Source: UBA3855 sp964472035
GTDB lineage: Bacteria; Bacillota; Clostridia; Oscillospirales; Ruminococcaceae
Direction: 5' to 3'
Length of the DNA: 64,000 nt
Assembly (NCBI GenBank): GCA_964472035.1
Contig: CAYYIT010000005.1
Span: 7,915 to 71,914 of the forward strand
In this document: positions 16,518 to 25,960 of the stretch, piece by piece
Layout: each line of letters opens with the position of its first letter
How positions within the stretch are numbered: the first letter of the stretch is position 1
Made by a program: the position numbers and the translations under genes
Notes under the pieces: model-generated
The model's input: the letters and a program-made list of their open reading frames with translations, nothing else
What the model was told of the DNA's origin: nothing
Database searches by the model: none

Positions 16518-17849
16518 TCATCCCATGTGCATCCCCAACGCTTCCTTACGTCGGATTTCTTCTGCGAGAACCTTGCTGTCAATGTGCCGTTCGACATCCT
16601 CATCTTCTGTCGGCTCGTCAATTATTGCAGCCACATCTGCAATGCCAGCGATAACAAGAGCAGCACCGACTGCGAAATCATAATCGCTCTGAGCATTTTC
16701 AATTGTGTTTTGTGTTTCCATTCTTCTAAGCATTTCAGCTTGGAGCAATATTCCTCGTTCAGCTTCCCAGCCTGTAATGACAGCTTCTCCGACTGGCTGA
16801 TGAGACTCGTCAGGGAGTTTGTCGTCTGTTCTGCTGTCGTTTGCTGAATGCGTCGGCACTCGTCCTCCACCTGATCGAACAGAACTTTCTGATTCTGCAG
16901 GTGCAGTTCGATTCCACTTCTGGTCATCAGCTCGCCCTGCGACTTCAGCAGTTCCTCCTGCACCTCGCACGATCTTTTCAGCAGGCTGATTACCGCCGTC
17001 CAGTTCCGGTTGTCCACCGCCACCATGGGCAGGGTTTCCTCCGCCGCTTTCAGGTCGGATTTGTTGCGTTCCATCAAGGCATTCACGTCTAATCTTGAAC
17101 TCATGTTCCATCAACTCCTTTGAAAATTTCTCGCCGTGCAATTTAGCACAGCGGCACTTTCTTCCGTTCGGGCAAGTGTAGGTGATATACTTCCGTGAGT
17201 CCTCCCACCTCACGCTGTAGCCGAGTTGCTTCATCATAAACACAAACTGCTTCTTTGATTTGGCTTGCTTCATCACTTCCATGACGGCATTCATCAGTTG
17301 AAATTTCCAGCTCTCGCCACGCACTGCCGAGCGATATTCACGGTCTGAGAGCACATCTTTTTTCTTCTGCGGTTGCTTGTCCAGCACCGCCACACCGTAT
17401 CGCATACAGATTTGATCGGATAAATCCATCAGCTCCTGCACGGTGTTTCCATTGGAATGATACTTTCTGCCATCCTCGAAGCTTACAGCATTGAACACGA
17501 GATGCGAATGAATATGCTCTCGGTCGATATGTGTCGCCACGACGCACTCGTATTTCCCGATGGCTTTCTCTGCAAGTTCCACTGCAATCCGATGAGCAAG
17601 CTCCGGCGGAGTATCATCACCTTTCGGGAACGACTGGACAAGATGATAGTACATCCGACCGCTGTTCTTGTGATAGGTGTTCTTGGTTGCGAGCATTTCT
17701 TCGTAGGCAGTCGGTGCGGAACAGTTGAGAGCCGTGACATATTGCTTGTCCTCAGACTTTGTTTTCTCCGTCCTTGTAACGTAAGCAAGGACATTTTTCA
17801 TGCCTCCGGCGGTCTGCGTTTTGCTGTTGATGAAATGAATAATTGGCAT
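16518..17849 (-). CDS. mobA: MOBP-type relaxase (copy 2)
   Basis: A 443-residue relaxase, paralogue of 911-2242, with the same HIDREHIHSH metal motif and HLVQSF motif. The start at 17849 (MPIIHFINSK) follows GGAGGG. The frame reaches 17894, but the added 15 residues are absent from the other copy. Unlike in element 1, mobC does not overlap it; a 52-bp gap separates them. Most differences from copy 1 fall in the C-terminal tail that overlaps the nested gene. Confidence 0.9.
   Translation of the reverse strand: MPIIHFINSKTQTAGGMKNVLAYVTRTEKTKSEDKQYVTALNCSAPTAYEEMLATKNTYHKNSGRMYYHLVQSFPKGDDTPPELAHRIAVELAEKAIGKYECVVATHIDREHIHSHLVFNAVSFEDGRKYHSNGNTVQELMDLSDQICMRYGVAVLDKQPQKKKDVLSDREYRSAVRGESWKFQLMNAVMEVMKQAKSKKQFVFMMKQLGYSVRWEDSRKYITYTCPNGRKCRCAKLHGEKFSKELMEHEFKIRRECLDGTQQIRPESGGGNPAHGGGGQPELDGGNQPAEKIVRGAGGTAEVAGRADDQKWNRTAPAESESSVRSGGGRVPTHSANDSRTDDKLPDESHQPVGEAVITGWEAERGILLQAEMLRRMETQNTIENAQSDYDFAVGAALVIAGIADVAAIIDEPTEDEDVERHIDSKVLAEEIRRKEALGMHMG
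16622..17104 (-). CDS. Nested MobB-like membrane protein inside mobA (copy 2)
   Basis: 160 residues, same length, start, ribosome site (AAAGGAG, 10 nt spacing) and TAA stop position as the nested frame of element 1. The first 60 residues are nearly unchanged, the middle varies conservatively, and the C-terminal hydrophobic anchor (ISQSVLLLLSLALQMWLQ) is kept. Conservation of an out-of-frame product above that of the host frame supports translation. Confidence 0.7.
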   Translation of the reverse strand: MSSRLDVNALMERNKSDLKAAEETLPMVAVDNRNWTAVISLLKRSCEVQEELLKSQGELMTRSGIELHLQNQKVLFDQVEDECRRIQQTTAEQTTNSLTSLISQSEKLSLQAGKLNEEYCSKLKCLEEWKHKTQLKMLRAIMISQSVLLLLSLALQMWLQ

Positions 17850-17901
17850 CGCTACATCCCTCCAATCCAATGGCTGCATACCCGTTCGCCTCAAACAGGT
17901 T

Positions 17902-18225
17902 CTACCCTCGGCTCAGGGCAACCGCCTTTGCAATTTCACACAGGGCGGATGTTGCACGTTCGTGCTGCTCAACCAGCCGATCAAGATTGACAGCATTCAG
18001 TCGTCCCATGTTGCCAAGCACTGCAATCTGATTGAGATTTCGTCCGATTGATTTCTGCCCTTTCAGCACATCCGCAAGCCCATCGGCAGTGACGATTTTC
18101 TTACCGAGTGCCGACCGAAGTACAAAATCACTCAGCGTCAATTCATGCTGACGAGCCTTGTTGTAGATCCGCTGTCGCTCGTCCTCAGTGCAGCGAATTG
18201 TAATTGTAACGTTTCGTTTTCTCAT
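17902..18225 (-). CDS. mobC: MobC-like relaxosome protein (copy 2)
   Basis: A 107-residue ribbon-helix-helix-type protein, start MRKRNVTITIRCTEDE. The start at 18225 matches copy 1; the longer open frame to 18402 runs through the oriT candidate and is rejected. The C-terminus differs from copy 1 (ALSRG instead of R), which removes the stop/start overlap with mobA. Confidence 0.85.
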   Translation of the reverse strand: MRKRNVTITIRCTEDERQRIYNKARQHELTLSDFVLRSALGKKIVTADGLADVLKGQKSIGRNLNQIAVLGNMGRLNAVNLDRLVEQHERATSALCEIAKAVALSRG

Positions 18226-18242
18226 GGCATCACACTCCTTTT

Positions 18243-18318
18243 TTTGTAGGGGGTTCGGGGTACGCCCCGACCAGCTGCGTTCGGTGGGCCGCTGTGCGGA
18301 CTGCCGAATGCGATGCTG
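18243..18318. other. Candidate oriT (copy 2)
   Basis: Hairpin GTTCGGGG-TACG-CCCCGAC followed by TGCGGACTGCCGAATGCGAT, the counterpart of 2575-2650. The stem is one pair longer than in copy 1, with both sides changed together. Confidence 0.5.
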
Positions 18319-18485
18319 GCAGGTATAATAATAGTGGTAGAGCCTACGAGCAATACCAACGCTTGCAGTCACCGGCACAAAAACTTGAAAGCCTTGTCCC
18401 AAAAACCGCTACACGTTCGCCTGTGTGCCGTCCTGTGTGAATTCCCGATAAACCGCCCCACGGTGATTCTGAGGGCACAAATCGC

Positions 18486-19649
18486 TTACAAAACGCTGAC
18501 AGGGAGTGCAGTGGTTTCAATAAAGTTACCGTCACCCGAAGCCGTTCTACCGTCACCCGTTTGAGAGTTACCGGCACCCGTTTCATTGCTGTCACTGCAC
18601 TGAAACAACGCAGAATCGACATTCTCAGAATTCCGGGTGCCGGTAGAACCCAAGACCTCCACCCATAGAATTTTACTGTCACTACTGTCACCCGAGGCGA
18701 TATATTCCAGTTCCAGAATGCGGCAGCCGTGACTCCTGCGGAAATTAAACAACACACCATAGTGCTGCAGTTCATCTGTGTGCTGAATCAGATCACGGCT
18801 CAATCTGTTCGGGAAATACTTCCGATTGAATTTCTGATACAGCAAGTCGCACAGCGTTGTCGCTGAACCGATAAATGACTGCTGTTCCATCATGAAATCA
18901 TGAATGGCAAAAGAGAAAATATCAGGAGGTGTCAGCGTGATTTCATCGCATGGAGTCCACCTGTGATCATGAAACAGAACCCTGTACTCTTGATTTTCAA
19001 TATCACGACCAACACAGTACAGCTTTGCTTCACGACTTCCACGCTTTGATTCCAGCAGTACCATGCTGCCGTCAACACAACCGCTGATTCCCGTACTTCC
19101 TGAAATCATATTGAACGGATCGCTGTCATAACACTTGCGAGTGTGATGCACAAGCAGAATCGTAATTGCAAGCTTGTCAGCAAGACTTTTCAGAACAGAT
19201 AGTTCTTTGTAATCTGCACCATAACCGCAATCCTTTTCGTTACGCACCATCTGCAAGGTATCGATGACCACTAATTTCAAATCGGGATGCTCTGATTTGA
19301 ATGTTTCAATCTGTGTTTCCAATCCATTGCCAAGAGATTCAGCCATGATTGCGAAGTACAGATTCTCTGTTGGTTCATCTGTGAGTTCGTACAGACGATT
19401 CTGGATGCGGTGGTAGCTGTCCTCAAGGCAAAGATAGAGTGCAGTGCCGATGTTCGTCCGGTGTTTCAGCACATCTTCACCCTTTGCAACCGAAAGACAG
19501 ATGTCGAGCGCAAGCCACGACTTGCCGACCTTCGGCGCACCTGCAAGAAGATACAAGCCCTGTGTAAGCAAACCGTCAACGCAGTATGCAAGCGGTTTGT
19601 ACGCAGTGCTCATGATTTCTTCGCAGGATTTTGTTTCGAGTTTTTTCAT
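18486..19649 (-). CDS. RepA-like hexameric helicase / AAA ATPase (copy 2)
   Basis: 387 residues, closely similar to 2808-3992: Walker A GAPKVGKS at 37-44, Walker B in LVVIDTLQM, LLVHHTRK after it. The Gly/Asp-rich tail is one repeat unit shorter. The 5' end of the gene and its upstream sequence ATGTTATCACGTCC are the same in both elements; beyond that the upstream DNA diverges. Confidence 0.8.
   Translation of the reverse strand: MKKLETKSCEEIMSTAYKPLAYCVDGLLTQGLYLLAGAPKVGKSWLALDICLSVAKGEDVLKHRTNIGTALYLCLEDSYHRIQNRLYELTDEPTENLYFAIMAESLGNGLETQIETFKSEHPDLKLVVIDTLQMVRNEKDCGYGADYKELSVLKSLADKLAITILLVHHTRKCYDSDPFNMISGSTGISGCVDGSMVLLESKRGSREAKLYCVGRDIENQEYRVLFHDHRWTPCDEITLTPPDIFSFAIHDFMMEQQSFIGSATTLCDLLYQKFNRKYFPNRLSRDLIQHTDELQHYGVLFNFRRSHGCRILELEYIASGDSSDSKILWVEVLGSTGTRNSENVDSALFQCSDSNETGAGNSQTGDGRTASGDGNFIETTALPVSVL
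18520..18705. repeat. Iteron-like direct repeats in the repA 3' end (copy 2)
   Basis: Counterpart of 2828-3035, with repeated TACCGTCACCC-like motifs within the last codons of the ATPase gene. Confidence 0.45.
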
Positions 19650-19676
19650 GTTATCACGTCCTTTCTTTTTTCATAA

Positions 19677-19894
19677 ACCCTCTCGCACGATCATCTCCCC
19701 CAACTTCGAACATCAATCGCATCACAGCATAGACTTCACCTCCGCTTGCTGCTGTTCTGATTCGGGCGATTCACCAAGCGTCCGACAGCGTATCGGACTC
19801 ATAAAGCGTCTGATGCAGAACACTTCTCGCACGTTCCCATTGCCTGCGACGGTTTTATCACGCTCGGACTGTGGCTGAACGTAAGTATCCATTT
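19677..19894. other. Intergenic, no gene seen
   Basis: Spacer upstream of the RepA-like gene, without similarity to the corresponding place in element 1. No credible reading frame or strong hairpin was found. Confidence 0.4.
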
Positions 19895-20060
19895 CTGACT
19901 TTCATTGCCAACTGTGCTTGCTAAGCACAGGTCTGAGATAATCGTATCGCTCGCTCCTTCGAGGTCTTGGCGGATTTCTCATGCGGCTGGTACGGCTCAC
20001 CACCCCACCATCAGAAATAACGTACTTGGTGTATCGGTATTCAGTTTTCAAGATGCCGAA
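19895..20060. other. Conserved non-coding block upstream of repA (copy 2)
   Basis: Matches 4100-4270 of element 1 in several strings of 14-20 bp with scattered differences and small indels. No shared reading frame. Candidate origin or regulatory block of this element family. Confidence 0.45.
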
Positions 20061-20065
20061 ACAAA

Positions 20066-20139
20066 AAGGCTCGTACATATCACACCGAACCAGACACAGT
20101 AATCTGTGCCTAGCGAAAAGTATGATATGTACGAGCCTT
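20066..20139. repeat. 17-bp perfect inverted repeat with inner hairpin
   Basis: AAGGCTCGTACATATCA at 20066-20082 pairs perfectly with 20123-20139. The 40-nt loop contains a second stem CACAG-TAAT-CTGTG. It lies in the spacer between the convergent end of the exporter operon and the back of the RepA-like gene. It may be a structured RNA, a single-strand origin or a terminator; the sequence does not decide. Confidence 0.5.
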
Positions 20140-20454
20140 GTGACTCAATATAAATAATTATGTGTTATGAAATATGTGGGATAATCTCTCCCATAATTAT
20201 CATAGCATATCTGTCGAATTTTGTCAAGTCCGTAGTTACAAGAATCATGCCCCTCTACTTATAGGGAACTGGGAGAGGTGTTTTGAGGGGCCTTTTTTAG
20301 AAAGTTTGGAGGAGTGGACAATCGGACTGTCAGTGCGAACTGTCTCATTTGTGTTGTGTGCATAAAGAATCACACCGCACAGAATGAATTGTACGGTGTA
20401 GGAATGCGCAATTTGAAGTTGCATCTTTTGCATTCTGGCTGTATAAACATAAAG
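20140..20454. other. Intergenic, no gene supported
   Basis: AT-rich spacer. Reading frames of about 62 codons exist on both strands but have no ribosome binding site, and their composition is not protein-like. Confidence 0.4.
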
Positions 20455-20484
20455 GGTGCGTAACGTTTTAACTCGTTACGCACC
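20455..20484 (-). terminator. Terminator of the exporter operon
   Basis: GGTGCGTAACG paired with CGTTACGCACC around an 8-nt loop. On the minus strand it is followed by CTTTATGTTT. Confidence 0.65.
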
Positions 20485-20511
20485 TTCTTCCAAAAATAAA
20501 CGCATAGATCA

Positions 20512-22338
20512 TTATGCATAAATCCCTACACAATACTTCTCTGCCTGAACATTCCACATTCTTGCATAGGTGCCGTTACCGGCAATCAGTTCTTTATGTG
20601 TACCGCTTTCCGCAATTCTGCCATTCTCCAGTAGAACAATACGATCTGCATCCTTCGTTGTAGAGAGGCGATGTGATATCAGAATCACTGCCTGATGTTC
20701 GGCATTCTCCATCATACTTTTATTCAGACGATACTCCGCAATAGGATCCAGTGCCGATGACGGCTCATCCAGAATGGCAATGGGCATATCCCGCATGAAC
20801 ATTCTTGCAATGGCTGCTTTCTGTGCTTCACCGCCAGACAGCATCGTACCACTGTCGGAAAATTCCCGTGTCAGCTCCGTATCAAGACCTTCGGGAAGTT
20901 TTGCAAGCTTACTTCCAAAATCCGCCTTTTCGAGTGCGGAGAGAATGTTCGGAGTATCACCTTCATCCACAAAATCCGTCTTGATATTCTCCGCAAGAGT
21001 TGCACCATAGATCTGAAAATCCTGAAAGATCGCTCCGATTTTTTTACGGTATTGTTTGATATTCAGCCTTCGGATATCTACGCCGCCAAAAGTGATGCTG
21101 CCCTCTGTCACATCATAAAGCCGCATGATCAGCTTGATGAGTGTAGTCTTGCCTGCGCCGTTTTCTCCCACAAGCGCCAGCTTTTCGCCCTTTCGGATGG
21201 TCATGCTGATATTTTTCAGCACATCGTCATCGCTTTCCTTGTAGCGGAAGCTGACATTCTTCAGTTCAAGGGTGCAGTCATCCTCAGGAATCGGAATACT
21301 GCCCTCACAGCCCTCGATGTTCACTTCATAATCCATAAAGCGGCGGAATCGTTCCGCATACTGCCCAACCTTCTGAAAATCCACAAGAGCATAATTCATA
21401 CCATCAAGCCAACCGCTGATGCGGTTAGTAGCATTTCTGAGCGAAGCGACATCTCCAAGCTGAATCGCCTTTTTCTCAATTGCAAGGTAGGCAAGATAGA
21501 CAGGAACAGCGAAATACTGAAATGTAGTGAACACAAAGATCCAGTTGATAAGGGAAAGCAGTGCGATCTTCAGTCCGTATTTCTTCGCCATTGTCTTTTC
21601 TTCGTTGATGGCTTCATGAAACTGTTCCAGCAGTGCTTCTTCAATGCCAGTCAGCTTGATTTCCTTTGCATACTCCGGCTGATAGAATACCCGTCTGGAG
21701 TAGTCAGCCTTTCTTCCGATTTTCGCCTTTTCAATTTCGTAATTGTATTCCAGCTTTGTAATCGCAAATCTTGTGGTGATGTTAATGAGAAATCCGACAA
21801 TCGGGAAGATCGCTACAACAAAATCCATTGTAATGATCAGTGTTCCGGCGACTGCCATAGCGATCAGGCTTGCAGCAATTCTGGCAACACTCATGATCGC
21901 CTTGCACACCATATCCTCCGATTGTGACGCTGCAATCATAAAATCGTCATAGTATTCCGGAATATCATAGCATTTCAGATCCATCTTCTGCGCTTTCTCC
22001 ATCAGCTCACGCTGAGTAGCACCCGAAACCTTGACAAAGCGGACAAAGAATACATTTTCCAGCGCAATATGCAATGCGAGCTGCAGCGAATTCAGCACAA
22101 GCTGAATGACAAGCAGCCACAAAATTCGTTCAAGATCCGCACCGGCTGTCAGTGTATCAATGATTTCTTTCAGAAGATAGGTGTTGATAAAGGTATTCAT
22201 GCCGGTATGGATGCACTGGCTGATGATATAGGCAGTTCCCATTTTCCTGTCGTGGGAATAAGCGTAACGGAACACATAGAATACATTGCCAATCAACCGT
22301 TTCAAACCAAGCTTTTCTGTTTTTTGCTCTTTGCTCAT
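20512..22338 (-). CDS. ABC exporter half-transporter 4 (permease-ATPase)
   Basis: 608 residues: an N-terminal six-span membrane domain (about 30-310) and a C-terminal ATPase with Walker A GENGAGKTT, signature LSGGEAQK and Walker B AILDEPSS. No C39 peptidase domain. The start at 22338 (MSKEQKTEK) follows GGGGAGGTG, and the ATG overlaps the upstream stop by ATGA. Last gene of a four-gene exporter operon. Homologues often work as heterodimers, so four genes would make two pumps. The substrate is unknown; no leader-peptide gene is visible. Confidence 0.85.
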   Translation of the reverse strand: MSKEQKTEKLGLKRLIGNVFYVFRYAYSHDRKMGTAYIISQCIHTGMNTFINTYLLKEIIDTLTAGADLERILWLLVIQLVLNSLQLALHIALENVFFVRFVKVSGATQRELMEKAQKMDLKCYDIPEYYDDFMIAASQSEDMVCKAIMSVARIAASLIAMAVAGTLIITMDFVVAIFPIVGFLINITTRFAITKLEYNYEIEKAKIGRKADYSRRVFYQPEYAKEIKLTGIEEALLEQFHEAINEEKTMAKKYGLKIALLSLINWIFVFTTFQYFAVPVYLAYLAIEKKAIQLGDVASLRNATNRISGWLDGMNYALVDFQKVGQYAERFRRFMDYEVNIEGCEGSIPIPEDDCTLELKNVSFRYKESDDDVLKNISMTIRKGEKLALVGENGAGKTTLIKLIMRLYDVTEGSITFGGVDIRRLNIKQYRKKIGAIFQDFQIYGATLAENIKTDFVDEGDTPNILSALEKADFGSKLAKLPEGLDTELTREFSDSGTMLSGGEAQKAAIARMFMRDMPIAILDEPSSALDPIAEYRLNKSMMENAEHQAVILISHRLSTTKDADRIVLLENGRIAESGTHKELIAGNGTYARMWNVQAEKYCVGIYA

Positions 22339-24137
22339 GCTGTCACCTCCCCGACAAGATAATTCTGTGCCTGTAATTTCCACATTTCTGCATATCTGCC
22401 ACCCATCTGCATCAGCTCACTGTGACTGCCCTGCTCCAGAATCGTGCCATTTTCAAACAGATAGATCCTGTCTGCATCACGGGTTGCGGAAAGACGATGA
22501 CTGATGAATATAACCGTTTCGCCATCTGTTGCGGTCAGCATATTCTGATACATATTGTACTCGGCGATCGGGTCAAGTGCAGAGGATGGCTCGTCCAGAA
22601 TCACAATATCGGGCTTTCTTGCAAATACTCTTGCAATGGCGATCTTCTGTGCTTCGCCGCCGGAAAGTCCCATTCCATTTTCGTCAAACTCTTTTGTTAC
22701 CATGGTATCGATCCCGTTCGGAAGTGAATCCAGCTTATCACCGAACTGCGCCTTGCGGAGGGAATCCTCCACAAGCCTGCGTTCCTCTGCATTTCTTGGC
22801 TTGTGCATCAGCACATTATGAGAAAGGGGGAGTGCAAACACTTGCAGATCCTGAAATACCGTTCCAAAACGATTATGAAATGACTTTGGCTCATAGGTAT
22901 TGATATTCTCCCCACTGATGGCAATTTCGCCCTCCGTCGCCTGATATAGTCCCATGATAAGCTTGACGAGTGTCGTTTTTCCTGCACCGTTATGCCCTAC
23001 AATTGCGATTTTTTCGCCTTTGCGAATTTTCATATTCACATGATGCAGCGTCGGTGATTCTGAACCCTGATAGGTAAAACTCATATTTTTGATTTCTATA
23101 TCCGAAAGAGTGGGCGCACTTTGCAATGTTTCACCGTCAGCCTTTGGCTGATAGGAGAGGAAGTCTCTGAGATTTGTAACAAATGCACCCTCCTTTGCAA
23201 GAGATACCATAAGCTCAATTGCGTCAGAGGTTCTCCACGAAAAGGAGCTGAGCGCAGGAATCATGGCGATATACGCTGCGATTTCAACGGTGCTGTCCTG
23301 CAATACCAATGTGATGTACAGATAGGGCAGGATAGCCGACAGAATGTCGAACAGAACCCATTTCACGGTTTCAATCATCGAAAGCTTTCGGCGGATCGTT
23401 CGTGTGCGCTCCTGCATTTCCTCATAAGCCTTTTCATGGCGGCTGAGGAGCAGTCTGCCGATTCCAAACAGGCGAAGCTCACCGGCATATTTCTTTTCAT
23501 AGAACACACGCTTTGCATAGCCTGCCACTCTACCGTCCCTTGTATTGGAGTGATCCAGCTGGTAATAGTAATTGGCACACTTTTTTCCAAAGTACAAAGA
23601 AATCAATACCATAGGTATGACAAAAAGCAATAAAACAGGGTCAACATCTGCCACAATGAATGTAGCTGATATCACGCCTGCAATATTTGCGATGAAATAG
23701 GCACAGAATTGCAGAATCGTCATACTGCGCCACTGGCATTCTGTCAGTGCACGGGTGTATTTATCGTAAAAATCCGGTTCTTCAAAGCGTGTGTATTCCA
23801 TGGAAACCGATTTTGCAATGACCTTTGTATAGACATCATGGTACATTTCCGGAATGAGCTGCTTTGAAAAATACTGGTGTGTCGCTGAAATCAGATGAAT
23901 CAGCACATGACCGAGGCACATTGCCCCCACAAAGGCAGCAAGAGCCGTAAACGGTGTTTTCCTCTCGATGGAGAGGTAGATATACTCTGTCATATAGACC
24001 GAAAAGAATGTCCAGAAAATGCCCTCACCGACCTCCTTGAAAAAGGTGAAGAACACATAGACAGGACATCCCTGCCACAGAATTTTCAGCATATATAGTA
24101 CATTTGACAGAGATGATAGCTTGTCGTTTCTTTTCAT
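22335..24137 (-). CDS. ABC exporter half-transporter 3
   Basis: 600 residues, six-span membrane domain then ATPase with Walker A GHNGAGKTT, signature LSGGEAQK and Walker B VILDEPSS. The start at 24137 (MKRNDKLSS) follows AGGAGG at 4 nt, rather than the upstream frame to 24179. It lies 8 bp after the stop of exporter 2 and overlaps exporter 4 by 4 bp. All catalytic motifs look intact, so it is not a degenerate subunit. Confidence 0.85.
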   Translation of the reverse strand: MKRNDKLSSLSNVLYMLKILWQGCPVYVFFTFFKEVGEGIFWTFFSVYMTEYIYLSIERKTPFTALAAFVGAMCLGHVLIHLISATHQYFSKQLIPEMYHDVYTKVIAKSVSMEYTRFEEPDFYDKYTRALTECQWRSMTILQFCAYFIANIAGVISATFIVADVDPVLLLFVIPMVLISLYFGKKCANYYYQLDHSNTRDGRVAGYAKRVFYEKKYAGELRLFGIGRLLLSRHEKAYEEMQERTRTIRRKLSMIETVKWVLFDILSAILPYLYITLVLQDSTVEIAAYIAMIPALSSFSWRTSDAIELMVSLAKEGAFVTNLRDFLSYQPKADGETLQSAPTLSDIEIKNMSFTYQGSESPTLHHVNMKIRKGEKIAIVGHNGAGKTTLVKLIMGLYQATEGEIAISGENINTYEPKSFHNRFGTVFQDLQVFALPLSHNVLMHKPRNAEERRLVEDSLRKAQFGDKLDSLPNGIDTMVTKEFDENGMGLSGGEAQKIAIARVFARKPDIVILDEPSSALDPIAEYNMYQNMLTATDGETVIFISHRLSATRDADRIYLFENGTILEQGSHSELMQMGGRYAEMWKLQAQNYLVGEVTA

Positions 24138-24145
24138 TGAACCTC

Positions 24146-25960
24146 CTATGACAAATATTGTCCGGCCTGCACCTTCCACATTTGTGCATACTTTTCTCCA
24201 CGTTTCAGCAGTTCGGAATGACTGCCTTCTTCAATGATCCTGCCGTTTTCCAGCATATAGATCCTGTCGGCAATGCGAGTGGTAGAAAGCCGATGGGAAA
24301 TGAAGATTACGGACTTTTGCTCCGCTGCGGTGAGCATGGAGTGATTCAGATGATACTCTGCAATGGGATCCAGTGCACTGGAGGGTTCATCCAGAATGAT
24401 CAGATTTGCGTCCTTACAGAATACTCTTGCAACAGCAAGCTTCTGCCCCTCACCGCCGGAAAGATTCACGCCGGTTTCCTCAAATTCCGTTGTAAGATTG
24501 GTGGAAAGCCCATCGGATAATGTTGCAAGGCGATCGGAAAATCCACTCTTTTCAAGAGCCTGCACCACGGCTTCGTCTGCACCGCTGTCTGCAAAATCAA
24601 GCAGCACATTCTCCTTGACCGTTGCAGCAAAGATCTTGAAATCCTGGAACACTGTCCCGATCTTCCTGCGGTACTCCTCCAGATCATATTCCCTGATATC
24701 CATACCATCCAAGAGGATCACACCCTCATTGGGATCATACAGGCGCATAATCAGCTTGATGAGCGTAGTTTTTCCGGCACCGTTATAACCGACAATTGCA
24801 ATTTTGCTGTACGGATCAATCTTCATGCTGATATTGTGCAGAATGTATCCGTCCTTCTCATTGTAGCCAAAGGATACATTCCTAAGTTCGATCGTTGCGG
24901 AATGTTCGGGTAAAGGACGACCTGCGGTACTTACGATTTTTGGTTGGATACTGAGGAAGCTTTTCATCTTCTCCATGTACATACTGATCTCCTGCATCTT
25001 GGGGTAAGCATCAGAAAACAGCCGCATTCTGTTTTTCATCCGCTGTGCTGTACTGAGCATCACCGCCACATTACTGTAGGAAATTCTGTGCAGCACAGCC
25101 GCACTGTAAATCAGGTAGATCAGATACAATACGTTAATAAGTACATCATTGCAGACATAGTTCTTGAGGAATTCCAGCCAGAACCGTCTACCGGCATTCC
25201 TTTTGTCAATATTGAGGATTTCATCACCGGTCGCATCCACATCCTTTAAGAGTTCATCGGCAATCTCGGTATTCAGCCGAATCTCCTTTGCATAATCATT
25301 CAGATAGAATACACGGTTGACATAACCAAGCTTTCGTTCGTGAGGGTTCTTCTCATTCCGCATTTTGAAATGCAACTGATTGAGTGCCTTGGCGGAAAAC
25401 AGAGAAGCCACAAAGGAAACTGCAATAAACACAAAGGATACAGGATCATTTGCCGCAAAGAACGAACCGGACAGAATGATGGATGTCAGTCCTGTGAGAA
25501 GGCTGGAAAACATACCGAACATACGATCAACTTGATTTTCTACCTCGGAAACAGAGAGAATAAAGTCATTGTAGAATGCAGGATCGTCATAACAGGCAAG
25601 GTCGATCTCCTTTGCCTTTTTATAGAGCATTTCTTTGAGTGCCTTTTTGATTTTCGGCTGTGCCTTCATCTGAATGGACTGGTACATATAGGCATTGAAG
25701 AACAAGCCGCTGAGAGCTACAGCTGCAAACAGGCAGATCAGGAAGACTGCCGCATGCCAGAACGGTCTGCCGAATTCCGCACATTCCAGTATGTAGTTGA
25801 AAGCAAAAGTGAACTCCATGAACACAACAATTTCATTACGGACAATCTCAAAGAGATGCAGGCAGGTGTACAGCGGCGCCGCCTTGAACACGATCCGCAG
25901 AAGATACAGATTGTTTTGCAATATTTGTCGGAAGCCCTGTTTGTTTTTCTGCTTTTTCAT
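24146..25960 (-). CDS. ABC exporter half-transporter 2
   Basis: 604 residues starting MKKQKNKQGFR. Membrane domain about 20-310; ATPase with Walker A GYNGAGKTT, signature LSGGEGQK and Walker B IILDEPSS. Its ATG overlaps the stop of exporter 1 by ATGA, which indicates translational coupling. Confidence 0.85.
   Translation of the reverse strand: MKKQKNKQGFRQILQNNLYLLRIVFKAAPLYTCLHLFEIVRNEIVVFMEFTFAFNYILECAEFGRPFWHAAVFLICLFAAVALSGLFFNAYMYQSIQMKAQPKIKKALKEMLYKKAKEIDLACYDDPAFYNDFILSVSEVENQVDRMFGMFSSLLTGLTSIILSGSFFAANDPVSFVFIAVSFVASLFSAKALNQLHFKMRNEKNPHERKLGYVNRVFYLNDYAKEIRLNTEIADELLKDVDATGDEILNIDKRNAGRRFWLEFLKNYVCNDVLINVLYLIYLIYSAAVLHRISYSNVAVMLSTAQRMKNRMRLFSDAYPKMQEISMYMEKMKSFLSIQPKIVSTAGRPLPEHSATIELRNVSFGYNEKDGYILHNISMKIDPYSKIAIVGYNGAGKTTLIKLIMRLYDPNEGVILLDGMDIREYDLEEYRRKIGTVFQDFKIFAATVKENVLLDFADSGADEAVVQALEKSGFSDRLATLSDGLSTNLTTEFEETGVNLSGGEGQKLAVARVFCKDANLIILDEPSSALDPIAEYHLNHSMLTAAEQKSVIFISHRLSTTRIADRIYMLENGRIIEEGSHSELLKRGEKYAQMWKVQAGQYLS

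Noticed and set aside
17902..18402. Longer mobC start at 18402 giving 166 residues.
   Set aside because: The added 59 residues run through the oriT-like hairpin and are absent from the other copy.
20174..20433. Small frames on both strands downstream of the exporters as possible secreted peptide precursors.
   Set aside because: No ribosome binding sites and no leader-like or Cys/Ser/Thr-rich core pattern.
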